From positions 434,001 to 498,000 of the forward strand of contig MTMD02000002.1 of assembly GCA_002010065.2 (NCBI GenBank): 64,000 nucleotides of DNA. The letters are read 5' to 3'. Shown one piece after another: positions 42,990 to 51,760 of this stretch. The notes below the pieces were generated by a model. It was not told the origin of the DNA. It made no database searches and saw only the letters and a list, made by a program, of their open reading frames with translations. Within the stretch, counting starts at the first letter, position 1. Each line of letters starts with the position of its first letter. The position numbers and the translations under genes are program-made. This DNA is from Candidatus Pyrohabitans jungbluthii (GTDB lineage Archaea > Hydrothermarchaeota > Hydrothermarchaeia > Hydrothermarchaeales > BMS3B).

Positions 42990-45908
42990 ATGAAGGTATC
43001 GGAGAGGGGATGGCGTGAGTTAGCTGTGGTGTGTGGAATCGTTGTGGTATTCCTTGCGATACGGCTTACCTTCTTGCGATACGGCTTTCTTTACGGCTTT
43101 GACCCCTACTACCACTACCATAACGCAAAGGCTCTGCTTGAAGAGGGCACTGTTCTTCTGCCCTTTGGCTTCTATACTCCGGCGTTACTTCTCTATACAG
43201 TCTTAAAACCCCTTGGCGTAAGCTTCTACGACGCCTTCCGCCTCACCACGCCGGTGGTTGGTGCGCTTACAATTGTGTTCTTCTACCTCCTTGCCAGGGA
43301 GCTATTCGGTGTAAGCGTTGCGAGGCTATCAGCGCTTACTCTGGCGGTGCTTCCAGGCTTCGTTACACGAGCGCTGGCAGGGAATTACCGCGGCGACCTG
43401 TATGCAATGCTCTTTTATGTGGCCGGATTCTTCCTCTTCTTTAAAGCTTTAAAGGCAGCTAACCTTGCGAGGACAGCAGGATTTTCGGTAGCGGCTGGCG
43501 CCGCCTTCGCACTCTCTGCCTTTGTGTGGAGCTCTGGCTACATCTTTGCCATGGCGGTGCTCTCGCTGTTCATACTTGCTCAGGCTTCGACCAGCTTTGC
43601 GCTTGCGGAGCGGGGTAATAAAGCCGCCCACGCCTATTTCCTCTCCTCTCTCACCGGCATCATGCTCATTCTAGCTGCGCAGAAGTTTGAGCTTGCTGTG
43701 GTAAGGGCAGTGGGATTTAAAGACTACTACACCTACATCTTCCCAGCGGTGGCGGCTTATTCTCTGCTTCTAACCTTTACTTCTGACAGGATAAAGGTGG
43801 AGAGCGCTGCTAAGCGAGCCGCCATCCCCAGCTGCATTGCTGCCATAGGTTTAATTGCAGGCTATGCCATCTTTACCACTCCCATCGAAAACCTCATGAA
43901 CATCTACGGGAAGCTCATCAACCCGCAGGTGCTGCGCCCCACGGCTGAGACTGTTAAGGTGGGCTTTCCCATGCTGTGGGAACGCTTCTCCCTGCTCCTC
44001 CTCTTTATCCCTCTGGCGTTTCTGCACATTTTAAGAAAAACTGTCAAAAAACTGCAAGACAATGCAAGCATCTTCCTCCTAGTTTGGTTTGCTGCCGGGG
44101 TATTCATAGTATACAAGGCAGGCCAGCGCGCCATCTTTACCGCCTCTCCCTCAGTTGCGCTGCTGCTGGGAGTTTTTCTTGCAAACTTAAGGACATACCT
44201 GCCCAAGAACCTCGCCCATGCAGCGGTTGCCTTTGCTGTGGGCTTCACTTCAGTCGCTGGGATAACCTTCGCCTCAGATTATGCGCCCATGATAACCCCA
44301 GAGTGGAACGAATCGCTCAGCTGGCTCAAACAGAACACTCCCAGCGACGCGAGAGTGCTCTCCTGGTGGGACTACGGATACTGGATTCTCGCCATAGGGG
44401 AGCGGAGCCCGATTCTTACGCCGAGTAGCTCTGGCAACGCGGTGAAACCTGTGGGGGAGCTTTTGCTGAGCACCAATGAGGGCAAGCTCATAGAGTACAT
44501 GAAGAAGCGGAGGGCGGAGTACCTCCTCCTTCCGACTGACATGGTGGCCCAGGTGCACAACCTGGAGGCGATTTTAAACGTCTCAGACTACCAGTACGTG
44601 TACTTCCCCTTTACGGATGCAGTGCTGCTCTTCAACTCCCCGGCAAGGCTGTACGGCAGCAACCTCTACATTTTAACCACCTCCCAGGGCAAACTGGCGC
44701 TGGTTGAACAGAGTGGTAACTTCTATGCCTTCCGCGACGTTTACTACAGGAAGAAGGGCAAGCTGGTGCACAGGCGCTACACAAGCTCAGAGATCTCCTT
44801 CACCGAGGGCGCAGTGTACATCTCTGACAACGACACAAAGCTGCCGCTGATAGAAAGCTACGAGTACGTGCTGTACATCCCGCCAAAGATGCAGAGTGCG
44901 TTGCTCAACTCTTTTATCCTCCTAGACGGCGAAGGGCTGAGCAATTTCACCCTTGTGTATTCAAACCCAGAGGTCAGGATTTACAAAGCAAGATACGAGC
45001 ACACCTTCGCCTCCATAGTGCCGGAGAGGCGTGCATACAGCGCTGGCGAAGTGGTAACGCTTCTCGCTAAGCTGCGCTCCACTAGACCATTTTCAGGCAC
45101 CATACGCGTAGGTGTGCGCAACCCTGAGGGTGCGCTGGTTTACTATGGTACAGCTAAGATAAACGACTCCACCAACGTGAGCCTTTCCTTCTTCCTGCCT
45201 GCGGATGCAAAGGAGGGGAGGTATAAAGTTTCTGCCTCCCTGCATAACCCCAAGGGCAAGCGGGTTGATTCAACCTCCACGAGCTTCATGGTTAAGGGTA
45301 GAGAAGGGAAGAGCTTCTCCGCGAGCCTTGAGGAGGGCTCCTCAACGCGCGAGCTAATCATCTCGGGCAAACTACCCTCACAGGGTGAGGTGGTGGTGGC
45401 AATTGCAGGGCAGGAGATTAAGAGAGAGTCCACCTCTAGCGACGGAAGCTTCACCGTAGCCATCGAAAAGCCGCGCCTTTTCCGGGGCAGCAATGCCATT
45501 GCACTCTTCACCCCCGACTACGGCTACAGCGCCACCGTCTATGCTGTGGTTCAGGCAGAGCTTGTGAGGGACTTTACGCTGAGCAAGAGCAGGGTCAGGC
45601 GCGGAGAAGAGGTCACAGCAAGATTCGCTGTCAAGAACACCGGCAACCTTGCACTGAAAGGCTACCTCAGCCTGAATCCAAAGGGCAACGCTCCCAAGAG
45701 AATATTCACAGAGGACTTCAACCTACCATATGAACTCAAGCCTGGTGAGGAGGCGGAGTTTACCCACACCTTTACCGTTGCGCAGGATGCTCCCACAGGA
45801 AAGTTCAGGCTCTGGAGAGAGATGCGGGAGGAGAATCTCAAGCTCTGGGTTGCGCCAATGAATAGACATGGGAAGGGGAACTCGGCTTTGCTCGAGGTAG
45901 TGGAGTAA
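42990..45908 (+). CDS. aglB: STT3-type oligosaccharyltransferase
   Basis: 972-aa membrane enzyme that transfers the lipid-linked glycan to Asn in N-X-S/T sequons outside the cell. About 11-13 transmembrane helices fill the first 430 residues, with DPYYHYHNAK (external loop 1 acidic motif) and GNYRGDLYAM. The hallmark WWDYGYW lies in the soluble domain near 455. The C-terminus carries Ig-like domains, including a CARDB-like module (VTARFAVKNTGNLALKG). Followed 39 bases later by a GlcNAc-1-P transferase-like gene. A 20-base near-tandem duplication lies in the first transmembrane region (43051-43090). Confidence 0.93.
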   Translation: MKVSERGWRELAVVCGIVVVFLAIRLTFLRYGFLYGFDPYYHYHNAKALLEEGTVLLPFGFYTPALLLYTVLKPLGVSFYDAFRLTTPVVGALTIVFFYLLARELFGVSVARLSALTLAVLPGFVTRALAGNYRGDLYAMLFYVAGFFLFFKALKAANLARTAGFSVAAGAAFALSAFVWSSGYIFAMAVLSLFILAQASTSFALAERGNKAAHAYFLSSLTGIMLILAAQKFELAVVRAVGFKDYYTYIFPAVAAYSLLLTFTSDRIKVESAAKRAAIPSCIAAIGLIAGYAIFTTPIENLMNIYGKLINPQVLRPTAETVKVGFPMLWERFSLLLLFIPLAFLHILRKTVKKLQDNASIFLLVWFAAGVFIVYKAGQRAIFTASPSVALLLGVFLANLRTYLPKNLAHAAVAFAVGFTSVAGITFASDYAPMITPEWNESLSWLKQNTPSDARVLSWWDYGYWILAIGERSPILTPSSSGNAVKPVGELLLSTNEGKLIEYMKKRRAEYLLLPTDMVAQVHNLEAILNVSDYQYVYFPFTDAVLLFNSPARLYGSNLYILTTSQGKLALVEQSGNFYAFRDVYYRKKGKLVHRRYTSSEISFTEGAVYISDNDTKLPLIESYEYVLYIPPKMQSALLNSFILLDGEGLSNFTLVYSNPEVRIYKARYEHTFASIVPERRAYSAGEVVTLLAKLRSTRPFSGTIRVGVRNPEGALVYYGTAKINDSTNVSLSFFLPADAKEGRYKVSASLHNPKGKRVDSTSTSFMVKGREGKSFSASLEEGSSTRELIISGKLPSQGEVVVAIAGQEIKRESTSSDGSFTVAIEKPRLFRGSNAIALFTPDYGYSATVYAVVQAELVRDFTLSKSRVRRGEEVTARFAVKNTGNLALKGYLSLNPKGNAPKRIFTEDFNLPYELKPGEEAEFTHTFTVAQDAPTGKFRLWREMREENLKLWVAPMNRHGKGNSALLEVVE

Positions 45909-45947
45909 CTGCCCAAAACTTATTAACCCCCGTCTCCACCTTTATTT

Positions 45948-46880
45948 ATGCTTGAGGCTCTGCCCTTTGCTGCTCTCTCATTTGCAATAACTTTTCTCGC
46001 CACCCCAAAGGTTATGAGGTGGGCTAAGCGAGCGGGCTTCACCGGCGTAGACCTTCACAAGGAGGCTATGCCTGAGATACCGGAGCAGGGGGGTATCGCT
46101 GTTATTATGGGCTTTCTCACCTCCGCTCTGCTCTATGCCCTTCTCACAGACGCGAGCCCCCGCTTCTACGCCACGCTTGTTGCTGTGCTCCTAGTCGCCG
46201 CCCTGGGCTACTACGACAGGATTAGACGCCTCTCAGCAAAGGAGAAGGTGGTCTACCTGAGTTTAATAGGTGTGATTCTCTTACCCTTCGTGGGGGATAC
46301 GCGCCTCTTTGGCGTAGAGCTTGGTTTTCTCTACCTTCTGGCGGTGCCTCTCGCATTTATGTGCGCGTGCAACTTCACAAATATGCTCGCAGGCTTCAAC
46401 GGCCTGGAAATAGGCACCGGGGCGATAGCATCGCTGGGCGTAGCTGTAGTGGCTCTGCTTCAGGGAAAAGAGGAAAGCTTCGTCATTGCTATGCTCCTGT
46501 TTGCCTCTCTCATCGCCTTCCTCCACTACAACCGCTACCCGGCGAGGGTTTTCCCTGGCGACGTTGCAACTCTTGCGATTGGCGCTGCACTGCTTCCAGC
46601 ATTAATATTCGGCAAACTTGAGGTGGAAGGCGCAGTAATCTTCCTCCCCTACGTTGCGGACGCGTTGTTAAAGTTTATAAGTGCCGGTGTTATGACAAGG
46701 GAGGCGCAGAAGCCCACGCTGGTTAGGCAGGGGCTACTCTACGCGCCAGAAGGGGGAAACCTCTCACTGCCAAGGCTATTCCTGAAGCTCAAACCAATGC
46801 GCGAGCCACAGGTGGTGGCTCTCGTATGGGCGGTTGAGCTAGCGTGCGTAGCTGTAGCCATCGTCCTAGCCCTGCGGTAG
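45948..46880 (+). CDS. GPT-family UDP-GlcNAc:polyprenol-phosphate GlcNAc-1-P transferase-like enzyme
   Basis: 310-aa polytopic protein of the MraY/WecA/DPAGT1 family that starts lipid-linked glycan assembly. Signature parts: IPEQGGIAVIMGF, LGYYDRIRRLSAKEKV (equivalent of the DD loop), NFTNMLAGFNGLEIGTGAI, and ARVFPGDVATLAIGA. The NMLAGFNGLE motif is nearest to eukaryotic ALG7/archaeal AglH-type enzymes. Located between aglB and DUF354 in one direction, it fits N-glycosylation. Confidence 0.85.
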   Translation: MLEALPFAALSFAITFLATPKVMRWAKRAGFTGVDLHKEAMPEIPEQGGIAVIMGFLTSALLYALLTDASPRFYATLVAVLLVAALGYYDRIRRLSAKEKVVYLSLIGVILLPFVGDTRLFGVELGFLYLLAVPLAFMCACNFTNMLAGFNGLEIGTGAIASLGVAVVALLQGKEESFVIAMLLFASLIAFLHYNRYPARVFPGDVATLAIGAALLPALIFGKLEVEGAVIFLPYVADALLKFISAGVMTREAQKPTLVRQGLLYAPEGGNLSLPRLFLKLKPMREPQVVALVWAVELACVAVAIVLALR

Positions 46881-46910
46881 GTTTATATCATCGCGAAGAG
46901 AGCATGCTAC

Positions 46911-47891
46911 ATGCTCTGGGTTGACATAACCAACCTGCCCCACGTCCCCTTTTTCCAGAGGTTTATAGAGGAGAACCACTGCTTCGTCACCGCCAGGAGG
47001 CACGGCTTCCTTGAGGATATGCTCAAGGCACGCGGAATAAGCTTTGTTTCCGTAGGGGAGCACGCAGGTGATAGGAGAGAGAAGCTCATCGCCAGCGCCG
47101 AGCGGATAATAGGTTTGGCGAAAGCGCTCGAGGGCAGGCGCATCTCCGCGTGCATAGCCAAGCACAGCGTCGAAGCTGCGCGGGTTGCCTTCGGGTTGGG
47201 CATACCCTACTACCACTTCGTGGACAACGAGTATGCCGAGCATCAGAACCGCCTGACGCTGAGCCTGTGCACCCGCATCATTGCACCTGAGGCCACGGAT
47301 AAAAAACTCCTGCTCGACCAGGGAGCGCAACCACAGCGCCTGCTTACCTTTAAAGGCGTCTTAGAGGTGGTGCAGGTCAGAAACTTCATCCCCGACCCCT
47401 CCTTAATTAAGTCGCTTAAGCTTGAACGCTTTGTTCTGCTCCGCCCCCCTCCGTTGGGTGCTGCCTACTATCAGGGAAAAAAGAGAACCCAAGCCATAAT
47501 TGACAGTCTGCGCGCGCGAGGCTACAGCGTGGTGGTAATCCCACGGGGGGATGAAAGCTACCGGCGCTGCATCACACTGAAGAATGTGGACACCCTCACC
47601 CTGAGCTACTATGCAGAGGTGGTTATCAGCGAAGGCGGGACGATGAACCGGGAGGCTGCGCTCCTCGGCACGCCTGCGATTTCCCTATACCCGCAGGCTT
47701 TGCTGGGCGTTGACAGGTATCTGATAAAGCTCGGGCTTATGAAGCACGCTCGCAGCGTGGAGGAGCTTCTTGAGCTTCTGCCAGAGGATGGGGAGAAGGA
47801 AGAACTCAGGGAGCGCGCTCAGCAAAAAGTCGCAAGGATGCAGGACCCCTTTGTTGTGCTTGCCAAAGCTATGGGCGAAAGGGATATATGA
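46911..47891 (+). CDS. DUF354 (glycosyltransferase-like) protein
   Basis: 326 aa, DUF354 family, GT-B-like fold close to UDP-GlcNAc 2-epimerases. MLWVDITNLPHVPFFQRFI at the N-terminus, HSVEAARVAFGLGIPYYHFVDNE, and the C-terminal VVISEGGTMNREAALLGTPAISLY donor-type loop are typical. Found beside glycan-assembly genes, so a nucleotide-sugar step is plausible. The end overlaps nothing; a TATA-like GGATATATG at its stop serves the next gene. Confidence 0.85.
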   Translation: MLWVDITNLPHVPFFQRFIEENHCFVTARRHGFLEDMLKARGISFVSVGEHAGDRREKLIASAERIIGLAKALEGRRISACIAKHSVEAARVAFGLGIPYYHFVDNEYAEHQNRLTLSLCTRIIAPEATDKKLLLDQGAQPQRLLTFKGVLEVVQVRNFIPDPSLIKSLKLERFVLLRPPPLGAAYYQGKKRTQAIIDSLRARGYSVVVIPRGDESYRRCITLKNVDTLTLSYYAEVVISEGGTMNREAALLGTPAISLYPQALLGVDRYLIKLGLMKHARSVEELLELLPEDGEKEELRERAQQKVARMQDPFVVLAKAMGERDI

Positions 47892-47916
47892 GCACCACCG
47901 ATATGGAAATTATCGG

Positions 47917-48408
47917 ATGCACTTCAGCAATTACATAAGCATGAGGCATGCGAAAGCGTGCGTTGAGCGGGGGGTAAGAAAGATAAGCCTCACTCCAACG
48001 GCGCTGAAGCAGACCCCAGAGAGAACCCTTGCTTTTCTTCGCGAGCGGGGCATTGAAGTGGAGGTTGTAGCCTCGCGAGGCAGACCGAGAAAGCTTCGCG
48101 AGGAAAAAGTCAAGAAGATTCTCGCCATGCGAAAAGCCGGGGTAAGCTTTTACCGCATTGCAAGCGTGCTGGGCATACCCAAGAGTACTGTCTTTGACTA
48201 CTTTCAGCGTTACTCGCATGTAGATGTGCCAGAGAGCGAGGTGGAGAGGCTGCAGATAAGCGAGGCGCGCAGAGTGCTGGAGAACATAGCAAAGGGGAAC
48301 TTCGACGCTGAGGTTAAGGAGATTGCAGAGCGTGGCTTAGCAGCCGAGAGCAGGGAGGAGCTGGAGTACTACCTCCGTGAGCTTCTGCTGTGTCTTAATG
48401 GGGAATAA
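47917..48408 (+). CDS. HTH DNA-binding protein with resolvase-like helix-turn-helix
   Basis: 163 aa, starts ATG 47917 (MHFSNYISMRHAKACVERGV). A basic GRPRK motif (like an AT hook) precedes a Hin/resolvase-type HTH, KVKKILAMRKAGVSFYRIAS followed by VLGIPKSTVFDYF, near residues 68-105; no recombinase catalytic domain is present. The C-terminus is acidic and helical. Probably a regulator, target unknown. A TATA-like GATATATG lies at 47883, about 30 bases before the ATG. Confidence 0.65.
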   Translation: MHFSNYISMRHAKACVERGVRKISLTPTALKQTPERTLAFLRERGIEVEVVASRGRPRKLREEKVKKILAMRKAGVSFYRIASVLGIPKSTVFDYFQRYSHVDVPESEVERLQISEARRVLENIAKGNFDAEVKEIAERGLAAESREELEYYLRELLLCLNGE

Positions 48409-48450
48409 TTTTTTATTGTTAGGCTGAGTGAGAATTATAGGGTGAGACGC

Positions 48451-48618
48451 ATGGTGAAGAGAAAGAAGCAGCGCGTTGCGATGCCCGCCTCTGGCGCTGG
48501 TTTAGTGCGCTACATGGACGAGGAGGGGCGTGGCATAAAGTTCAAGCCAGAGCAAATACTCTACGCCGCTTTGGGATTGATCGCCATAGAGGTTCTGGTT
48601 AAGCTGGGGTTTGTATAG
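48451..48618 (+). CDS. secG: Preprotein translocase subunit Sec61-beta/SecG
   Basis: Only 55 aa: MVKRKKQRVAMPASGAGLV start, MDEEGRGIKFKPEQ middle, then one transmembrane helix (ILYAALGLIAIEVLVKLGFV). MPxSGAGLVRYxDEEG is the archaeal Sec61-beta signature, so I am confident despite its size. It is the small beta subunit of the SecYE channel. The stop is 4 bases before the hemD ATG, so both are co-transcribed. Confidence 0.93.
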   Translation: MVKRKKQRVAMPASGAGLVRYMDEEGRGIKFKPEQILYAALGLIAIEVLVKLGFV

Positions 48619-48622
48619 AGGC

Positions 48623-49351
48623 ATGAAGATCGCGATTACACGTCCGAAGGGTAAGGAGGGCGCCACGAAGGAGCTGGCTTCTTCTTACGGTTTTGAAGCG
48701 CTGATTGTCAATGCGGTTGAACTCGTGCCTCGAAGCGAAGATGAGGTTAAGGCTGCGGTGGGCGACATAGCGAGCTACGACTGGGTGGTTATAACCAGCG
48801 CCTTTGGCGCAAGGCTCATGCACCGCTACTTTGGCGAGGCGCTGCGCAGGGCTAAAATAGCTGTCGTGGGGGAGAAAACTCGCCAAGCACTGGAAAAGCT
48901 TGGGATAAGCGTTGCGCTAACCCCGGGAGAGTTTCGGAGCGAGGGACTCGTTGCAGCGCTGCGTGAAGCCGGCGCTGAGGGAAAGCGCATCCTCGTTGCT
49001 CGTGCCTCTGCCGGGAGAGAGCTACTCGTCAGAGAACTTGAGAAGATCGCCGAGGTGGTGGAGGTGCCCCTCTACGATTCAGTGATTCCTGAAGATAAAA
49101 GCTCAATCTTTGCCCTGCGCGAAGGCTTAGAAAAAGGAGAGATTAAAGCTGCGGTATTCACCTCCGCCAAGACGGTGGAGAACATCTTCTCTGTGGTAGG
49201 CGACAACCTTGCGGCGTTGCTCAACCGCATCGCTGTCGTCGCTATAGCACCGGAGACGAAGAAGGCGCTGAAGAGCTACGGAGTTGAGCACGTGGCTATG
49301 CCGGAACGCTATACCCTGGAGGAGTGCCTCAGGTTATTGAAGGAGAGGTGA
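48623..49351 (+). CDS. hemD: Uroporphyrinogen-III synthase
   Basis: Cyclises hydroxymethylbilane to uroporphyrinogen III (haem, sirohaem and cobalamin routes). MKIAITRPKGKEGATKELASS, DWVVITSAFGARLM, AVVGEKTRQALEKLGI, ILVARASAGRELLVREL, and AAVFTSAKTVENIFSVV match the two-lobed HemD pattern. 242 aa. Start ATG 48623; the frame upstream belongs to Sec61-beta. It is followed after 2 bases by srp19 with the ribosome site in its 3' end. Confidence 0.88.
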   Translation: MKIAITRPKGKEGATKELASSYGFEALIVNAVELVPRSEDEVKAAVGDIASYDWVVITSAFGARLMHRYFGEALRRAKIAVVGEKTRQALEKLGISVALTPGEFRSEGLVAALREAGAEGKRILVARASAGRELLVRELEKIAEVVEVPLYDSVIPEDKSSIFALREGLEKGEIKAAVFTSAKTVENIFSVVGDNLAALLNRIAVVAIAPETKKALKSYGVEHVAMPERYTLEECLRLLKER

Positions 49352-49353
49352 TT

Positions 49354-49641
49354 ATGGAGAGGATTATGATATGGCCCCCTAACATCGACGCAAACAAGTC
49401 GCGAGCTGACGGAAGGAAGATTTCTGAGAAGCACGCCATAGCTTCGCCAACACTCAAGGAGATAGCTGAAGCGGCTGAACGCCTGGGTTTAAATCCGGAG
49501 GTGGAGCGGGAGAAGGCTTACCCGAAGGAGTGGTGGGAGGTTTCAGGGCGCGTTATAGTGGACAAGGTTAAGCCGAAGAGCATGATTCTTAAGGAGATTG
49601 CCGCTGAAATTAAAAAGATGCGCGCCTCAGCGAGCAAGTAA
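49354..49641 (+). CDS. srp19: Signal recognition particle 19 kDa protein
   Basis: 95 aa, binds SRP RNA and promotes assembly with SRP54. Family features: IMIWPPNIDANKSRADGRKI near the N-terminus, EIAEAAERLGL, EKAYPKEWW, and GRVIVDK. I start at ATG 49354, with AAGGAGAGG 5 bases before; the frame is open in hemD upstream. Together with Sec61-beta it forms a protein-targeting group flanking hemD. The 3' end overlaps the next minus-strand gene by 15 bases. Confidence 0.92.
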   Translation: MERIMIWPPNIDANKSRADGRKISEKHAIASPTLKEIAEAAERLGLNPEVEREKAYPKEWWEVSGRVIVDKVKPKSMILKEIAAEIKKMRASASK

Positions 49642-50442
49642 GCTTCGTATGAAGCTTACAGCCTCCCTCAGCGCTTCTTCGCCGCTGCTCCTGTATTCCA
49701 GGCAGACCTCAGCATTTAATTCCTGAGCGAAAACCTGCTCGAAGTTTATTCTCCCCTTCCCCGGGGGCAGGCTTTCGGTATCTTTGATGTGAAGCTCCGC
49801 TATCTCAGCGCCGTATTCGGCTATAACCTCTGCCACGTCTTCGCCAGCGTCGTAGAGATGCATGGTATCTGCCATCGCATAAACATTTTCTCTGTCTATA
49901 TCCCTTACCAGAGCGACAACCTCTCGCAGGCGTGGCAGGAAGGATGTTCGCTTAGGGCTAAGGGCTTCTATCGCAATACCTACGCCATAGTCAGAAGCGT
50001 AGTCTGCCAGCTCACGGAAGCTTTTCACGCAGATTTCCCTTGCGTTTGCCGCATGCGAATAGCCATAAGCGGGCACTGTAACCACGCGTTTCGCCCCTAT
50101 TCCGCTGGCAAGCTCTATCTTTTCCTTAATGTGCTCCATCGCAGCGACGCGCTCTTCTCTGCGCGAGCTCACAATGCTAAGCTCATGGAGCTTATACGCC
50201 TGCACAGAGCGCACCTCTACGCCATAGCTGCCAAGCGCTTCGAGGTTATCTTCAAACTTCGTCACCGCTTCTCGAGCGCCAGCGAGGGAAGCTGAAGCCG
50301 ATCTCGAAGAGATTGGCGAGCTATCGCTTCGCGAGACGGGTAACTTCGCCAGCTCCAGCCAGAGATCAAGCTCCTCAAAAATACTCAAAACCTCTTCGAG
50401 GGTTTCACAGTCAAGAACAAAATCCACAGCGCCGAGGGACAT
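49627..50442 (-). CDS. Xylose-isomerase-like TIM barrel protein
   Basis: 271 aa, sugar-phosphate isomerase/epimerase or AP-endonuclease-2 family. Metal ligands are suggested by IAIEALSPKR (Glu), YAMADTMHLYDAG (Asp/His), AELHIKDTESLPPGKGRINFEQ (His/Asp) and CLEYRS (Glu). A low-complexity insertion RSDSSPISSRSASASLAG lies near 38-55 and contains the second copy of the 20-base repeat. Substrate unknown. Confidence 0.8.
   Translation of the reverse strand: MSLGAVDFVLDCETLEEVLSIFEELDLWLELAKLPVSRSDSSPISSRSASASLAGAREAVTKFEDNLEALGSYGVEVRSVQAYKLHELSIVSSRREERVAAMEHIKEKIELASGIGAKRVVTVPAYGYSHAANAREICVKSFRELADYASDYGVGIAIEALSPKRTSFLPRLREVVALVRDIDRENVYAMADTMHLYDAGEDVAEVIAEYGAEIAELHIKDTESLPPGKGRINFEQVFAQELNAEVCLEYRSSGEEALREAVSFIRSLLAR
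50321..50340 (-). repeat. Copy 2 of the 20-base dispersed repeat
   Basis: CTATCGCTTCGCGAGACGGG on the plus strand, the exact reverse complement of 42922-42941, falling in the Ser-rich insertion of the TIM-barrel gene. Confidence 0.6.
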
Positions 50443-50448
50443 GGCTGT

Positions 50449-50718
50449 TCAAACTTCAGCTTTGTAGATGTATGTACATCCAATAGCCTCAAAATTCTTT
50501 GTAACTCCTTCCTTAAGCTCTCTTCTGATTCTCTGAATTTTTTCATGGGTCTCTTTTGAGTAGATCCTCTCCCCGCATTTTGAACATACCCCTGCCTTAA
50601 CCCTAATAATAGCGACGTTGTTCCCGCCCTTAACCATCTTCTCTACTTCTTTTACAACCACGTCTCCACCACATATCGGGCAAACCGAAACAATCTCACT
50701 CATTTCTTTTTTCTCCAT
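50449..50718 (-). CDS. YgiT/MqsA-type zinc-finger antitoxin-like protein
   Basis: 89 aa. Two CxxC pairs (VCPICGG and CSKCGE) form a YgiT-type zinc finger, followed by a basic helix (KIQRIRRELKEG). In bacteria YgiT-type proteins are antitoxin or regulator partners. No C-terminal HTH like MqsA is visible, so it is a short form. It lies 11 bases after the DUF4258-like gene in the same direction; the pair is AT-rich compared with its surroundings. Confidence 0.7.
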   Translation of the reverse strand: MEKKEMSEIVSVCPICGGDVVVKEVEKMVKGGNNVAIIRVKAGVCSKCGERIYSKETHEKIQRIRRELKEGVTKNFEAIGCTYIYKAEV

Positions 50719-50729
50719 CTGTAATCAAT

Positions 50730-51023
50730 TCAGCGATTAGCATCGGGAATATATGCTGTAATTAGTATAGCGATATTTGATTCACTTGCATACGCCCAGA
50801 CACTATGAATAGGTCTGCCTTGTTGATCTCTTCCAAATATCAAGCAACTGGGAAATGGTAAGTCATCCGGGTACTCTTCGATTATCTCACCATGTAAAAC
50901 AGAATAGTAAAGCGATTCATTTGATATCTCATCGTTGGCAAGTTCTTCATCTGCATGTTCTGTTATATTTATCCTTCCTGATTTAATCGCATCTTTTATT
51001 CGATTTATGTCCATCCGTTGCAT
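50730..51023 (-). CDS. DUF4258-type toxin-like protein
   Basis: 97 aa. The DUF4258 pattern (related to RelE/MqsR-like toxins) is seen in RINITEHADEELANDEIS, GEIIEEYPDDLPFPSCLIFG, and PIHSVWAYASESNIAILITAY. Two starts are possible (51023, or M4 at 51014). It precedes the YgiT-type zinc-finger gene, the usual order for such pairs. RNase or other activity is untested. Confidence 0.7.
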   Translation of the reverse strand: MQRMDINRIKDAIKSGRINITEHADEELANDEISNESLYYSVLHGEIIEEYPDDLPFPSCLIFGRDQQGRPIHSVWAYASESNIAILITAYIPDANR

Positions 51024-51093
51024 GTTTAACTGCAGATGATATTAAGCTTTACCTATTTAACCCTTGAGAGATGTTAGCGCCAGAGCTTGAAAC

Positions 51094-51687
51094 ATGGGCA
51101 GAATAAGGATTGTGGGGGTGCACCACAGGCACCAGATGAGCATCGCCGACGTGGAGGATGCCATCGCCGAGCAGAAGCCAGACATAGTGTGCGTGGAGCT
51201 GCCCAGCGACGACTACCTGAAGTTTCTGGAGGTGCGCTCCTACCTGGAGACTGAGATGAAAATCGCCATGGTCACCGCCTGCGAAGTTGGAGCCAGGGTT
51301 TACCTGATAGACCTTAAAAAAGAGTACATCGAGAAGAGGCTGAGGGAGACACTGAGAATTTCCGATCCCCGCCTATGGGAGGAGTTTGAAAAGGGCGACA
51401 TCCCCGCGTTCTACCGCCGGCTGCTGGAGGTGACACCAGCAGCTATCAATAAGGCAAAGCAGGTGCTGCTTCTCGACAGAGAGGCAGCGATGGCGGCAAA
51501 GCTCTTATCCTTAGCTGAGAAATACCCCGAAAGTAGAATTCTTGCTGTGGTGGGCTACAGCCACAAACCCGCGATAGAGGAATTTCTGAAGGACAGGAAA
51601 AGGTTGAGTGAGACCGTCAAAAAGAGAGGAATCCTCGTAGATGAGCCCTATTTCCTCGACTGCGAGGAGATTATGATTTACAGCTAA
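51094..51687 (+). CDS. TraB/PrgY-family protein
   Basis: 197 aa soluble TraB (Tiki-like) domain protein. Motifs: IVGVHHRHQMSIADVEDAIAEQ, PDIVCVELPSDDY, ACEVGARVYLIDLK, and VVGYSHKPAIEEFL, equal to the two conserved Gly-His and Glu sites. The typical C-terminal membrane helices of PrgY are absent. The family is thought to be metal-dependent proteases, but not shown for this form. Confidence 0.75.
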   Translation: MGRIRIVGVHHRHQMSIADVEDAIAEQKPDIVCVELPSDDYLKFLEVRSYLETEMKIAMVTACEVGARVYLIDLKKEYIEKRLRETLRISDPRLWEEFEKGDIPAFYRRLLEVTPAAINKAKQVLLLDREAAMAAKLLSLAEKYPESRILAVVGYSHKPAIEEFLKDRKRLSETVKKRGILVDEPYFLDCEEIMIYS

Positions 51688-51760
51688 AGAGAGCGAAAAG
51701 CTAAAATACCACCTGCAGCAACTTACCTGCATCTGAATGAAGATGGGAGGTTAGGGATAG

